From Bradyrhizobium sp. SRL28 (lineage in GTDB: Bacteria > Pseudomonadota > Alphaproteobacteria > Rhizobiales > Xanthobacteraceae), in the NCBI RefSeq assembly GCF_018596315.1, contig NZ_JAHEAG010000012.1:62001-126000 (forward strand): a DNA stretch of 64,000 nucleotides, written 5' to 3'. Below are positions 40,313 to 49,201 of this stretch, piece by piece (the stretch's first letter is position 1; each line of letters opens with the position of its first letter). The position numbers and the translations under genes were made by a program. The notes under the pieces are model-generated. The model saw nothing but the letters and a program-made list of their open reading frames with translations. It did no database searches and was not told the origin of the DNA.

Positions 40313-41316
40313 TCGCAATCGACCTCGCAATCGTCTGGGCCTTCATCATCGCCTTTGCCGTGTTCGTCTATGTCGTGATGGACGGCTTCGACCTCGGTCT
40401 CGGCATCCTGTTCCCGCTCTTTCCCGAGAAACGGGATCGTGACGTCATCATGAACAGCGTCGCCCCGGTCTGGGACGGCAACGAAACCTGGCTCGTTCTT
40501 GGCGGCGGCGGCCTGATGGCGGCGTTCCCGCTGGCCTATGCCGTGCTGATGCCGGCGCTTTACACACCAATGATCGCGATGCTGCTCGGGCTGGTGTTTC
40601 GCGGCGTCGCCTTCGAATTCCGCTGGCGCACGACAAGGGAGCGCAACCGCTGGGATGCCGCGTTCTTCGGCGGATCCCTGCTGGCGACGCTGGCGCAGGG
40701 CATCGCGCTCGGCGCCATCCTGCAAGGCATCCACGTCTCGGGCCGTCAGTATGCCGGCGGGTGGTGGGACTGGCTGACGCCGTTCAGCATCCTGACCGGC
40801 GTGGCGCTGGTGATCGGCTATGCGCTGCTCGGCGCGACATGGCTGGTGATGAAGACGGAAGGCGAATTGCGCGACCGCGCCTATCATCTGAGCTGGGTCC
40901 TGTTGCTCGCGATGCTCGGGGCCATCGGCGCGGTGAGCATTGCGACGCCGTTCCTCCATGTGCAGTACACGCACCGCTGGTTCAGTTGGCCAAACATCCT
41001 GCTGACCGCGCCGGTGCCGGTCGCGGTGGCTGGGATCACCGTGTTGTTGCTGCGCAGTCTCGCCAACAAATACGACTACCAGCCCTTCTTCCTGACCCTG
41101 GCGCTGTTCGCGCTGTCCTATGCCGGGCTCGGCATCAGCATGTTTCCCTATATCGTGCCGCAGAGCATCACGATCTGGCAGGCGGCGGCGCCGGAGAACA
41201 GCCAGATCTTCATGCTGTTCGGCGTCGCCGTGCTGATCCCGCTGATCCTCGGCTATACCGCCTGGGCCTATTGGGTGTTTCGCGGCAAGGTCAAGCCTGA
41301 GAGCGGATACCATTGA
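40309..41316 (+). CDS. cioB: Cyanide-insensitive quinol oxidase subunit II (CioB/CydB)
   Basis: A 335-residue partner of CioA with multiple membrane helices. The family start is clear: AIDLAIVWAFIIAFAVFVYVVMDGFDLGLGILFPLF, then NSVAPVWDGNETWLVLGGGGLMAAFPLAYA, the signature of CydB. The helices FLTLALFALSYAGLGISMFPYIVP and IFMLFGVAVLIPLILGYTAWAYWVF close the chain. It is coupled to cioA upstream and to the DUF2474 gene downstream. Confidence 0.94.
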   Translation: MIAIDLAIVWAFIIAFAVFVYVVMDGFDLGLGILFPLFPEKRDRDVIMNSVAPVWDGNETWLVLGGGGLMAAFPLAYAVLMPALYTPMIAMLLGLVFRGVAFEFRWRTTRERNRWDAAFFGGSLLATLAQGIALGAILQGIHVSGRQYAGGWWDWLTPFSILTGVALVIGYALLGATWLVMKTEGELRDRAYHLSWVLLLAMLGAIGAVSIATPFLHVQYTHRWFSWPNILLTAPVPVAVAGITVLLLRSLANKYDYQPFFLTLALFALSYAGLGISMFPYIVPQSITIWQAAAPENSQIFMLFGVAVLIPLILGYTAWAYWVFRGKVKPESGYH

Positions 41317-41444
41317 CCCAGATCAAGCCAAGCCCGCGCCCATTGACACAGCGTTTGCTGTGGTTCGTTGCCCTGTGGCTTGGCGGCGTCGGCACCGTGA
41401 CGCTGATTTCGTTTTGCCTGCGGCTGTGGATAGCGCCGAAATAG
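41313..41444 (+). CDS. DUF2474 mini-subunit of the bd-type oxidase
   Basis: A 43-residue protein from TTG 41313, which overlaps the cioB stop (TTGA). It has one membrane helix (WFVALWLGGVGTVTLISFCLRLW) after a short basic N-terminus and ends IAPK. Length, single helix and position match DUF2474 proteins that accompany CioAB and resemble CydX in role. It is easy to miss because of its size and TTG start. Confidence 0.8.
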   Translation: MTQIKPSPRPLTQRLLWFVALWLGGVGTVTLISFCLRLWIAPK

Positions 41445-41599
41445 GCGAAATCTGAATATCCCACGAATAGGGCGGTTGGCGGAAATAGAAGACATTTCAG
41501 TCACCTATCCGCCTCATTCGCCCTAAACTTGCCATCAAGCTGGCCCTGAGATTTGATGGTTCCGCTAATTGGCCAACGCGCCGCGAGGAGAGTTTTGCG

Positions 41600-42199
41600 A
41601 TGACGAAATTTCGGCACCTGATCTGGATGGTGATCGCTGCAGGCGGTCTGGTCCTTTCGGCCCCGCTGAGCCAGGCGCAGACGCGGCAGCCCGACGTCGG
41701 CGACCAGCCGGGGCTCATCGCGGATGATTCCGTCGAGCTCGATCCGCAGTTCAGGAAGACCGCGGTGCTCTATCGCACCAACGAGGCGCCGGGTACCATC
41801 ATCGTCGTCACCGCCGAGCGCCATCTCTACCTGATCCAGGGCAACGGCCGCGCGCTGCGCTACGGCATCGGCGTCGGCCGTGAAGGATTTCAATGGCAGG
41901 GGCTCGTGAACATCACGCGCAAGGCGGAGTGGCCGGACTGGACGCCGCCGCCGGAGATGATCGCGCGCCAGCCCTATCTGCCGCGCTTCATGGCCGGCGG
42001 CCCGGGCAACCCGCTCGGCGCCCGCGCGATGTATCTCGGCACCACCATCTACCGCATCCACGGCACCAACCGGCCTGACACCATCGGCACCGCCGTCTCT
42101 TCCGGCTGCTTCCGCCTGGTCAACGCCGACGTCGCCGATCTCTACGAGCGCGTGCCTGTCGGCACCAAGGTAATCATCCGGCAAAAGCCGGAACTGTAA
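41600..42199 (+). CDS. L,D-transpeptidase (YkuD family)
   Basis: A 199-residue exported enzyme that cross-links peptidoglycan or attaches proteins to it. A signal peptide (MTKFRHLIWMVIAAGGLVLSAPLSQAQ) precedes the YkuD domain: PGTIIVVTAERHLYLIQGNGRALRYGIGVGREGFQW, then the catalytic HGTNRPDTIGTAVSSGCFRLVN with C170. The ribosome-binding site is GAGGAG. It is a single gene; the downstream amino-acid receptor starts 51 bp later. Confidence 0.92.
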   Translation: MTKFRHLIWMVIAAGGLVLSAPLSQAQTRQPDVGDQPGLIADDSVELDPQFRKTAVLYRTNEAPGTIIVVTAERHLYLIQGNGRALRYGIGVGREGFQWQGLVNITRKAEWPDWTPPPEMIARQPYLPRFMAGGPGNPLGARAMYLGTTIYRIHGTNRPDTIGTAVSSGCFRLVNADVADLYERVPVGTKVIIRQKPEL

Positions 42200-42250
42200 T
42201 TGCGCGGCTCCTCCCGCCGATCCATTTCCCTGAAATTGTGAGTTGAAAAA

Positions 42251-43291
42251 ATGCTACGGACATTTCGAGGCGGCCTCCTCATCGGGCTGGCGGTCGCAAT
42301 CGCGATCGCGGCCGCTGCAATCACTTATGAACGTTACGATACCAAGACGTTGAAGCGCACCATCCGCCGCGGCGACGTGCTGTGCGGCGTCAACAAGGGC
42401 CTGCCCGGCTTCTCGATTCCCGACGAAAAGGGCGACTGGACCGGCTTCGACGTCGATTTCTGCCGCGCGGTGGCCGCGGCGATCTTCGACGATCCGAAGA
42501 AGGCGAAGTTCGTACCGCTCGACGCCAGCGAGCGCTTCAAGGAGCTGCAGAGCCGCAAGGTCGACATCCTCTCCCGCAACACGACCTGGAGCATGTCGCG
42601 CGAAAGCAACTACGCTCTCTACTTCCCGGCGGTCGCCTATTATGACGGCCAGGGATTCATGCTGCCGCGCTCGCGCAACATCGATTCCGCGCTGGACCTC
42701 AACAACAGCAAGGTTTGCGTGCAGGAAGGGACGACGACGGTGCTCAACGTCGCCGACCACTTCCGCGCCAACAATATGAAATACACGGAGGTCAAGTTTT
42801 CCAAGCTGGAAGACGTGCTCAAGGCCTATGAATCCGGCAAGTGCGACACCTTCACCGCCGACGTCTCCCAGCTCTACGCACTCCGGTTGAACCTGATCCA
42901 GCCGAGCGACCATGTCATCCTGCCCGACGTCATCTCCAAGGAGCCGCTCGCGCCCGTGGTGCGTCAGCGCGACGACGACTGGATGATGATCGTGAAGTGG
43001 ACGCTGTATGCGATGATTAACGCCGAGGAACTCGGCATCACCTCGAAGAACATCGACGAGGCGCTGAAGTCGAAGAAGCCCGACGTGATGCGGCTGGTCG
43101 GCACCGAAGGCGCTTATGGCGAAGACCTCGGCCTGCCCAAGGACTGGGCCGCCCGCATCATCCGCCATGTCGGCAATTACGGCGAGGTCTACGAGCGCAA
43201 TGTCGGCGAAGGATCGAAGCTGAAGATCCCGCGCGGGCTGAATTCGCTCTGGAGCAACGGCGGCATCCAGTACGCCCCGCCGATCCGATAG
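42251..43291 (+). CDS. General L-amino-acid-type ABC substrate-binding protein (AapJ-like), orphan
   Basis: A 346-residue periplasmic receptor with an uncleaved-looking N-terminal helix or signal (GGLLIGLAVAIAIAAAAITY). Family-3 features include LKRTIRRGDVLCGVNKGLPGFSIPDEKGDWTGFDVDFCRAVAAAIF, LDASERFKELQSRKVDILSRNTTWSMSRE and SKVCVQEGTTTVLNVADHFR, as in AapJ/BztA. No permease or ATPase lies nearby, so it must use a system encoded elsewhere or act as a sensor. It is transcribed in the same direction as the L,D-transpeptidase. Confidence 0.9.
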   Translation: MLRTFRGGLLIGLAVAIAIAAAAITYERYDTKTLKRTIRRGDVLCGVNKGLPGFSIPDEKGDWTGFDVDFCRAVAAAIFDDPKKAKFVPLDASERFKELQSRKVDILSRNTTWSMSRESNYALYFPAVAYYDGQGFMLPRSRNIDSALDLNNSKVCVQEGTTTVLNVADHFRANNMKYTEVKFSKLEDVLKAYESGKCDTFTADVSQLYALRLNLIQPSDHVILPDVISKEPLAPVVRQRDDDWMMIVKWTLYAMINAEELGITSKNIDEALKSKKPDVMRLVGTEGAYGEDLGLPKDWAARIIRHVGNYGEVYERNVGEGSKLKIPRGLNSLWSNGGIQYAPPIR

Positions 43292-43318
43292 GGCATTTCG
43301 CTAGCCACATACACTACT

Positions 43319-43440
43319 GTCGTCGCCCGGCTTGACCGGGCGATCCAGTATTCCAGAGACGTCGGTGATTGACCGAGAGGCCGCGGCGTACTGGATCACC
43401 CGCCCCAGTGCGCAATAGCGCACAAGGCGGGTGATGACAT
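43319..43440. repeat. Dispersed repeat GTCGCCCGGCTTGACCGGGCG
   Basis: The left end is CGCCCGGCTTGACCGGGCGATCC-like and ends in AGTA. The right end has TACTGGATCACCCGCC, a CAGTGCGCAATAGCGCAC hairpin and GGCGGGTGATGAC. It sits between convergent genes, where it may end both transcripts. Confidence 0.7.
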
Positions 43441-43477
43441 GGGTGGGTGAGGCGCAGCGCGCGCCTCGAAATGAAGA

Positions 43478-44617
43478 TCAATAGCTCTTCATCCGCGCCA
43501 ACTGATCAGCGTGGTAATTGCTGTCGCCAAACAATTCCTGGCAAACCCGCGCGCGCTTCATGAAGAAGCCGATGTCGAACTGGTCGGTCATGCCCATGCC
43601 GCCATGCATCTGCACGCCCTCCTGCACCGCCAGCGTCGCCGTCGTGCCGGCGCGGGCCTTTGCGACTGCGACGGCCGCGCTTGCGTGCTCGAAATCACCG
43701 TCCAGCGTCTGCAGCGCCTTCAACACCGCAGCGCGGGTGATCTCAATGTCGATGTAAAGCTGGGCAGCGCGGTGCTGCAGCGCCTGGAATTCGCCGATCA
43801 GTTTGCCGAACTGCTTGCGCTCCTTCAGGTAGGTGACGGTGCGGCCGAACACCTCCTCGCTCAAGCCCACCATTTCGGAGGCCACCGCACCGCGGCCGAT
43901 ATTGAGTACACCCTCCAGCAGCGCCCCGCCCTGATCGACCTCGCCGAGCACATGATCCGCGTCGACCTCGACATTGGCGAATTCGATTCTGGCGGCGTTG
44001 TGCGCATCGACCATCACGGTGCGTTCGATCGCGACGCCTTTGGCCTTGGGATCGACCAGGAACAGCGTCAGCCCGTTGCGCTCGCCGGCAGCGCCGCCGG
44101 TGCGGCCAGCGACGATCAGGAGATCGGCGACGTGGCCGTCGACCACGAGAGCCTTGGCGCCGCTCAGCTTGAAACCGTTGCCGGAGCGGACAGCCTGCAG
44201 TTTGGTCTGCAGCGGGCGATGCTTTGCGCCTTCATCGACCGCGAGCGCGGCCAGCAGCGAGCCGTCCGCAATCTTCGGCAGATGTGCTGATTTCTGCGCG
44301 TCGCTGCCGCCGCGCGCCAGCGCGGATACCGCCAGCACCGCGGTCGAGAGAAACGGCGACGGCATCAGGCTGCGGCCGATTTCCTCCATCACCACGCCGG
44401 CCTCGACATAGCCGAGTCCGCTACCACCGAAATTTTCGGGGACCAGCAGGCCGGAAAAGCCCATCTCGGCAAACGCCTTCCAGAGGTCGCGGGAAAAGCC
44501 CGTGGCGTCCTTGCTGTCGCGCAAGCTGCGCAGATGCGACACCGGCGCCTTGTCGCTGATAAGGCCGCGCGCGCTGTCGCGCAGCATGGATTGTTCTTCG
44601 GTGAGGACGAGTGCCAT
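43478..44617 (-). CDS. Acyl-CoA dehydrogenase (second of a pair)
   Basis: A 379-residue flavoenzyme oxidising acyl-CoA at the alpha-beta bond. The start MALVLTEEQSMLRDSARGLI is at 44617; upstream in-frame codons fall inside a repeat and are rejected. The body shows EIGRSLMPSPFLSTAVLAVSAL, GRGAVASEMVGLSEEVFGRTVTYLKERKQFGKLIGEFQALQHRAAQLYIDIE and the C-terminal QMHGGMGMTDQFDIGFFMKRA. These resemble the CaiA-like branch that often acts as heterodimers, which fits its neighbour. A 120-bp repeat separates it from the upstream dehydrogenase. Confidence 0.9.
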   Translation of the reverse strand: MALVLTEEQSMLRDSARGLISDKAPVSHLRSLRDSKDATGFSRDLWKAFAEMGFSGLLVPENFGGSGLGYVEAGVVMEEIGRSLMPSPFLSTAVLAVSALARGGSDAQKSAHLPKIADGSLLAALAVDEGAKHRPLQTKLQAVRSGNGFKLSGAKALVVDGHVADLLIVAGRTGGAAGERNGLTLFLVDPKAKGVAIERTVMVDAHNAARIEFANVEVDADHVLGEVDQGGALLEGVLNIGRGAVASEMVGLSEEVFGRTVTYLKERKQFGKLIGEFQALQHRAAQLYIDIEITRAAVLKALQTLDGDFEHASAAVAVAKARAGTTATLAVQEGVQMHGGMGMTDQFDIGFFMKRARVCQELFGDSNYHADQLARMKSY

Positions 44618-44652
44618 TGAGAAATCCGTTTCAAAAGAGAATTGAGCTACTT

Positions 44653-44772
44653 CGTCGTCCCTGCGAAAGCAGGGACCCATACGCCGCGGCCTATCGAGTA
44701 GGAATGGAGCTGACGTCACAATCAATACTCAAACAGCGGTGGTTATGGGTCCCTGCTTTCGCAGGGACGACG
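44653..44772. repeat. Dispersed element with 29-bp perfect inverted ends (copy 3)
   Basis: The left end (44653-44681) and right end (44744-44772) are exact inverted copies over 29 bp. Each end also folds on itself through CCCTGCGAAAGCAGGG. It lies between the two acyl-CoA dehydrogenase genes. Compared with the copy at 63409, both ends carry the same change in the central bases. Confidence 0.85.
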
Positions 44773-44791
44773 AGGGAGAAGGCTTGGGCGC

Positions 44792-45976
44792 TCACGCCCC
44801 CGGCAGATCGAGGATGCGCTTGGCGACGATGCCGAGCATCACCTCGGAAGTGCCGCCTTCGATCGAGTTGGCCTTGGTGCGCAGCCAGGCGCGCGGGCGA
44901 GCGCCGCCTCTGGAACGCTCGCTTTCCCATTCCAGCGCATCGATGCCGCCGGCCGACATCAGGATTTCGTGGCGGCGCTTGTTGAGCTCGGTGCCGTAAT
45001 ATTTCATCGCCGAGGAAAACGCCGGATGCGACTGCCCGGCTTTCGCCAGATCGACCGCGCGTTCGGCCGCCGCGCCAAGTGCCGCCTCGTCGATTTCGAA
45101 GGTCGATATCTGGCTGCGCAGCATCGCGTCTTCCAGCCGGCCCTGCTCGTCGGCACCGACGGAATCGGCGGCCACCTGGCCAAGCGGCCGGCCGACGCCG
45201 CGCTCGCCCATGCCTGAGATCATCGCACGCTCATGCTGCAGCAGGTATTTCGCGACATCCCAGCCGCGGTTGACGGTGCCGACCACATGCGATTTCGGCA
45301 CGCGCACATTGTCGAAGAAGGTTTCGCAGAACGGCGAATAGCCCGAGATCAGGAGGATGGGCTTGGTCGAGACGCCCTTCGAGGCCATGTCGAACAGGAT
45401 AAAACTGATGCCGTCATGCTTTTTGGCCGCGGGATCGGTCCGCACCAGGCAGAAGATCCAGTCGGCGTAGTTCGCATACGACGTCCAGATCTTCTGACCG
45501 TTGATGACGTAATCATCGCCGTCGCTCTCGGCGCGGGTCTGCAGCGAGGCGAGGTCCGATCCGGCGTTCGGCTCGGAATAGCCCTGACACCAGCGGATAA
45601 GGCCCGCGGCGATCTTGGGCAGATGTTCCTGCTTCTGCGCTTCGTTGCCGTACTTCAACAGCGCCGGCCCGAGCATCCAGATGCCGAAGCTCGACAACGG
45701 CGAGCGCGCGCTCATTGCCGCCATCTCCTCGCGCAGCACCTTGTGCTCGGCGCGATCGAGCCCTCCGCCGCCATATTCCTTCGGCCAGTCCGGCACGGTC
45801 CAGCCCTTGTCGCGCATCCGCTCGAACCAGATGCGCTGCGGCTCGGACGAGAATTTTGCGTTACGGCCACCCCAATAGGTGTCGTTCTCCGAGATCATCG
45901 GACGCCGCATCTCCGGCGGGCAGTTGGCCTCCAGCCAGGCGCGGGTTTCATGGCGGAATGTTTCCAGATCGGACAT
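44792..45976 (-). CDS. Acyl-CoA dehydrogenase (first of a pair)
   Basis: A 394-residue flavoenzyme. Family features: WCQGYSEPNAGSDLASLQTRAESDGDDYVINGQKIWTSYANYADWIFCLVRTD and the substrate/FAD region near the C-terminus NSIEGGTSEVMLGIVAKRILDLPG. It is likely co-transcribed with the second dehydrogenase; the pair may act on one substrate such as a branched, aromatic or steroid-derived acyl-CoA. The preferred substrate cannot be read from sequence. It is divergent from the CMD-like gene. Confidence 0.92.
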   Translation of the reverse strand: MSDLETFRHETRAWLEANCPPEMRRPMISENDTYWGGRNAKFSSEPQRIWFERMRDKGWTVPDWPKEYGGGGLDRAEHKVLREEMAAMSARSPLSSFGIWMLGPALLKYGNEAQKQEHLPKIAAGLIRWCQGYSEPNAGSDLASLQTRAESDGDDYVINGQKIWTSYANYADWIFCLVRTDPAAKKHDGISFILFDMASKGVSTKPILLISGYSPFCETFFDNVRVPKSHVVGTVNRGWDVAKYLLQHERAMISGMGERGVGRPLGQVAADSVGADEQGRLEDAMLRSQISTFEIDEAALGAAAERAVDLAKAGQSHPAFSSAMKYYGTELNKRRHEILMSAGGIDALEWESERSRGGARPRAWLRTKANSIEGGTSEVMLGIVAKRILDLPGA

Positions 45977-46136
45977 GATGGCGTTTCCATGTGGGATGTT
46001 GGAGATGACCTTAGCCCTCGCGTTGCGGAATTCAATATATGTCTGACGTCAGCCCATGCTGCGCCGACGGTGGTCATGACGCCCGATCGGGTGTATGCGC
46101 AAAGCCGTAACGATTGAAAAACAAGAGGAAACGGGC

Positions 46137-46682
46137 ATGCGGCTGAAATTGCTTTCGCCTGGCGAAATGAGCGCCGAACAAAAAGAAACCTACGACGAAG
46201 CGATATCCGGCAAGCGCGGCGCCCCGCCGGCGCCGATGATGGCCTGGCTCAACAGCCCGGACATGGCGCGGCATGCCACGCGCCTGGGCGAGCAGCTGCG
46301 TTTCAACACGATTTTTCCCGCAAAGCTTTCCGAGATCGCGATCCTCGTTACCGCCCGGCACTGGACCTCGCATTACGAATGGTTCGCGCACAAGCGCCTG
46401 GCGCTGAAGGGCGGCATGGATCCCAAAATCATCGAGGACATAAGGGATCGCCGCACGCCGACGTTTGATGATCCGAAGGGCCAGATGATCTACGACGTCG
46501 CCAAGTCGCTGCATGAAGGCCATGGCGTGTCACAGGCGCTGTACGACGAAGCCGTGAAGGTGCTCAGCGAACGTGGCGTGGTCGAGGTCATCGGACTGTG
46601 CGGCTACTACACCATGGTGTCGATGACGCTGAACACGTTCGAGTTCGGGCTGCCGGACGGCGAGGTGTCGGATCTTGTGTGA
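46137..46682 (+). CDS. Carboxymuconolactone decarboxylase-family protein
   Basis: A 181-residue protein starting at 46137; an ATG at 46095 lacks a good ribosome-binding site. It has the CMD/AhpD-like helical core: FPAKLSEIAILVTARHWTSHYEWFAHKRLALKGG and LSERGVVEVIGLCGYYTMVSMTLNTFE. The peroxidase CxxC of AhpD is absent, so it is more like the decarboxylase or uncharacterised branch. Next to acyl-CoA dehydrogenases and a VOC protein, a role in aromatic or steroid degradation is plausible but inferred. Confidence 0.85.
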   Translation: MRLKLLSPGEMSAEQKETYDEAISGKRGAPPAPMMAWLNSPDMARHATRLGEQLRFNTIFPAKLSEIAILVTARHWTSHYEWFAHKRLALKGGMDPKIIEDIRDRRTPTFDDPKGQMIYDVAKSLHEGHGVSQALYDEAVKVLSERGVVEVIGLCGYYTMVSMTLNTFEFGLPDGEVSDLV

Positions 46683-46691
46683 ACGCAGGCG

Positions 46692-46830
46692 GTGACTACG
46701 TGTCCCGGACGCGGTGCAGCGCCCTTGGCGCTGCTCCGCAGAGCCGGGACCCATGCCGGCCACACCCAGTATAGGCCCCGGCCTAGCAGCGCATCGCTAG
46801 CGCGCTGCGCAGCATCCGGGGCACGCCAGC
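46692..46830. repeat. Dispersed repeat TCCCGGACGCGGTGCAGCGC
   Basis: A roughly 140-bp element in the gap before the VOC gene, with TGTCCCGGACGCGGTGCAGC, an inner GCGCCCTTGGCGC hairpin and a right part CGCTGCGCAGCATCCGGG. Its place and GC-rich stems match intergenic repeats elsewhere in the window, but it belongs to a different family. Confidence 0.6.
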
Positions 46831-46847
46831 GCTCAAAGGGAGACAAC

Positions 46848-47351
46848 ATGCCCCAGACCCCACCCATCATATCAGGCACCCGGATCGGGCATGTCCATCT
46901 CAAGGTCGCCGATCTCGAGCGCGCGCTGGGGTTCTACTGCGGCGTGCTCGGTTTTGAGGTGATGCAACGGATGGACTCTGGTGCCGCGTTCATTTCGGCC
47001 GGCGGCTATCACCACCACATCGGGCTCAACACCTGGGAAAGCAAAGGCGGCCATCCGCCGCCGCCGGGCACCACCGGGCTGTTTCACACCGCCATTCTCT
47101 ATCCCACGCGGCCGGCGCTGGCGGATGCGCTGTATCGCGTGATCGAGGCCGGCATCGAGCTTGACGGCGCCAGCGATCACGGCGTCAGCGAGGCGCTGTA
47201 TTTGCGCGATCCCGACCAGAATGGCGTCGAGCTCTACCGCGACCGGCCGAAGGAAGAATGGCCGCGCGCGCCGGATGGATCGCTGGCGATGTTCACGAAA
47301 AGGCTGGATCTGGAGGATTTGCTGCGGCAGCGGGGAAGCGTAGAACCGTAG
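46848..47351 (+). CDS. VOC-family metalloenzyme (catechol 2,3-dioxygenase-like)
   Basis: A 167-residue protein, start 46848 after GGGAG. It has a vicinal-oxygen-chelate fold: IGHVHLKVADLERALGFYCGVLGFEVM (metal His in HVHLKV), GGYHHHIGLNTWESKG, and SEALYLRDPDQNGVELYRDRP with the metal Glu. It could be a ring-cleavage dioxygenase, glyoxalase or isomerase; sequence alone does not decide. It is on the same strand as the CMD-like gene, separated by a repeat. Confidence 0.88.
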   Translation: MPQTPPIISGTRIGHVHLKVADLERALGFYCGVLGFEVMQRMDSGAAFISAGGYHHHIGLNTWESKGGHPPPPGTTGLFHTAILYPTRPALADALYRVIEAGIELDGASDHGVSEALYLRDPDQNGVELYRDRPKEEWPRAPDGSLAMFTKRLDLEDLLRQRGSVEP

Positions 47352-47470
47352 CCCGGATGAAGCGCAGCGAAATCCTGGGCCTGTGCACGCCGGATGAACG
47401 ATTCCCGGATTGCGCGGAGCCTGTCATCGGGCGCGCATTCGCGCGACCCGTTGGCTCCATCCGGGCTACG
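47350..47470. repeat. Dispersed repeat GTAGCCCGGATGAAGCGCAG (second copy)
   Basis: It starts GTAGCCCGGATGAAGCGCAG and ends CCATCCGGGCTACG, giving long imperfect inverted ends. It is the same family as 5932-6003. It fills the space between the convergent VOC and MFS genes. Confidence 0.75.
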
Positions 47471-48740
47471 CGCTTTTTCCGCGCCCGCGTATCATCACCA
47501 GCACTGCCGCCGTCAACTCCACCGCGATGCAGCCATAGAACGGCAGCGTATAGCTTCCCGACAAATCGTGCAGCAATCCGACCACGCCGGGCCCGAACGC
47601 GTAGGTGATCTGGTTGATCGCCGTAATCAAACTGACCAGCACGCCGAACGAACGCGGGTCGAACTCGCGCTGCACGATCAGCGCCGGCAGCGTGATCAGG
47701 TTGCCGACCGAGAAGCCAAACAGCGCGCAGGCGGCGAACAGCGCGTAATCATGATGCACGTTGATGACGATCAGAAGCGCGATCGCCTGGCTGACAAAGG
47801 AGAGCGCGGACGCCAGCCGCTGGTTCATCCGGTCGATCACGAAGGAAAACAGCACGCGGCCGACCACCGCCATCGCCGTCAATAGCGCCATCGCAATCGC
47901 CGCGCGTTCGCGTCCGATCACCGAATCCAGAAACGCGATCAGATGCACGATGAAGCCGACCTGTGCGAACAGTACCAGTGCGAACGCCGCTGATACCGAG
48001 AGGAAGCCGATATCGCGAAAGGCGCGTGCGCGAATTTGCGTCGGCGACGGCGCGTCCGCGGCCTCGATATCGCCTGCGCTCGCATGAACCGGCGGCCGTC
48101 CGACGGACAGCAGGATCACCGGAACCATCACCGCGACCATCACCACGGCGGAAGCGGTCATCGCGCCGGAAAAGCCGAAATAGCCGATCGCCATGATCAG
48201 CAGCGGCACGCCGACGATGCCGCCAAAGCTCGCGCCGTTCAGCGCCAGGCTGATCGCCATGCCGCGCTTGTTGTCGAACCAGAGGCCGAGCACGTTGGTG
48301 ATGATGCCGAGGCTGGTGCCGGCCCAGCCGAAGGCGAGCACGGCATTGGCGAGGTAAAGCTGCCAGGGTTCCCGCACCTGACCGATCGAGGCCGCGGCCG
48401 CGGCCATCGCCAACGTTCCCGCGACCAGGCAATTGCGCGGGCCGAACGCCTTGATGGCTTCGCTGACGAACGCGACCAGCGCGGCGCCGAACAGATAGAA
48501 GAATGTGGTGCCGGACGAGATCAGCGATGCCGGCCAGCCGTGCAGCCGCTGCAGCTCGGCGACATAGACGCTCTGGCCATAGAAGCCGAGCCCCCAGCCG
48601 AACGTCGCCAGCAGGAAACAGACGACGACGATGCGCCAGCCCTCGTAGCGGATCGAGGTTTCGTCGCGGGGGGTGAAGTTGAGAGCGTCCAAAAGAGGCC
48701 TCTTCGTTTCTGTCGCGTCCGTGCCGCGTTTGCCCGGCAC
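47466..48740 (-). CDS. MFS transporter
   Basis: A 424-residue, about 12-helix secondary transporter. After a soluble N-terminus (about 30 residues) come helices such as IVVVCFLLATFGWGLGFYGQSVY and the loop GLWFDNKRGMAISLALNGASFGGIVG, typical of the monocarboxylate/oxalate-formate type. A cytoplasmic middle loop (about 222-245) precedes the second bundle. The substrate is unknown. The gene is followed downstream by a repeat and is about 70 bp from the SnoaL-like gene. Confidence 0.88.
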   Translation of the reverse strand: MPGKRGTDATETKRPLLDALNFTPRDETSIRYEGWRIVVVCFLLATFGWGLGFYGQSVYVAELQRLHGWPASLISSGTTFFYLFGAALVAFVSEAIKAFGPRNCLVAGTLAMAAAAASIGQVREPWQLYLANAVLAFGWAGTSLGIITNVLGLWFDNKRGMAISLALNGASFGGIVGVPLLIMAIGYFGFSGAMTASAVVMVAVMVPVILLSVGRPPVHASAGDIEAADAPSPTQIRARAFRDIGFLSVSAAFALVLFAQVGFIVHLIAFLDSVIGRERAAIAMALLTAMAVVGRVLFSFVIDRMNQRLASALSFVSQAIALLIVINVHHDYALFAACALFGFSVGNLITLPALIVQREFDPRSFGVLVSLITAINQITYAFGPGVVGLLHDLSGSYTLPFYGCIAVELTAAVLVMIRGRGKSA

Positions 48741-48811
48741 ATGTCGGCAACAGCGAACAGAGCTGCAAGGGTTATCAATTCGACGGACACCGAACTGTCA
48801 GCAGATGGCAG

Positions 48812-49174
48812 CTATGCGGCAGGCTTCGACGGATCGTAGAAGAACCGCTCGCGAAATACGCGGTCGCCGCGCCATTCCTGCAGCGCGACCTCGTCGAAGC
48901 GACCGGTCTTGCCGGAATGATAGACGAATTCGAACACCCAGTTGATTGCGACGCGATCGCCCTCGACCACCGAGGCCACGCAGGTCGACGTCACGCTCTT
49001 GACCCGTTCCAGCACCGCGCGCTCATGCGCCACCAGGAGATCGCGGCCGACGCGCGGCGGAGCGGCATTCTCCTGCATGCTGGCGTCCTCGGTGTAGAAA
49101 CGTTCGATCGCCCCCGCATGATCGCCGGAGACGACGGCTGCAATGAACTCATCAAGACGGGCGCGCGTCGGCAT
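48812..49174 (-). CDS. SnoaL/NTF2-like protein
   Basis: A 120-residue protein, start at MPTRARLDEFIAAVVSGDHAGAIERFYTEDASMQENAAPPRVGRD. This is the usual start of SnoaL-like proteins, cone-shaped folds used as isomerases, hydrolases or unknown. The C-terminus (VIFEFVYHSGKTGRFDEVALQEWRGDRVFRERFFYDP region) fits the same fold. The activity is unknown. It lies between two MFS genes on the same strand, 27 bp after the upstream one, and is probably co-transcribed with it. Confidence 0.85.
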   Translation of the reverse strand: MPTRARLDEFIAAVVSGDHAGAIERFYTEDASMQENAAPPRVGRDLLVAHERAVLERVKSVTSTCVASVVEGDRVAINWVFEFVYHSGKTGRFDEVALQEWRGDRVFRERFFYDPSKPAA

Positions 49175-49201
49175 GGAGCCTCCAGCAATTGAAATCAAAG
49201 A

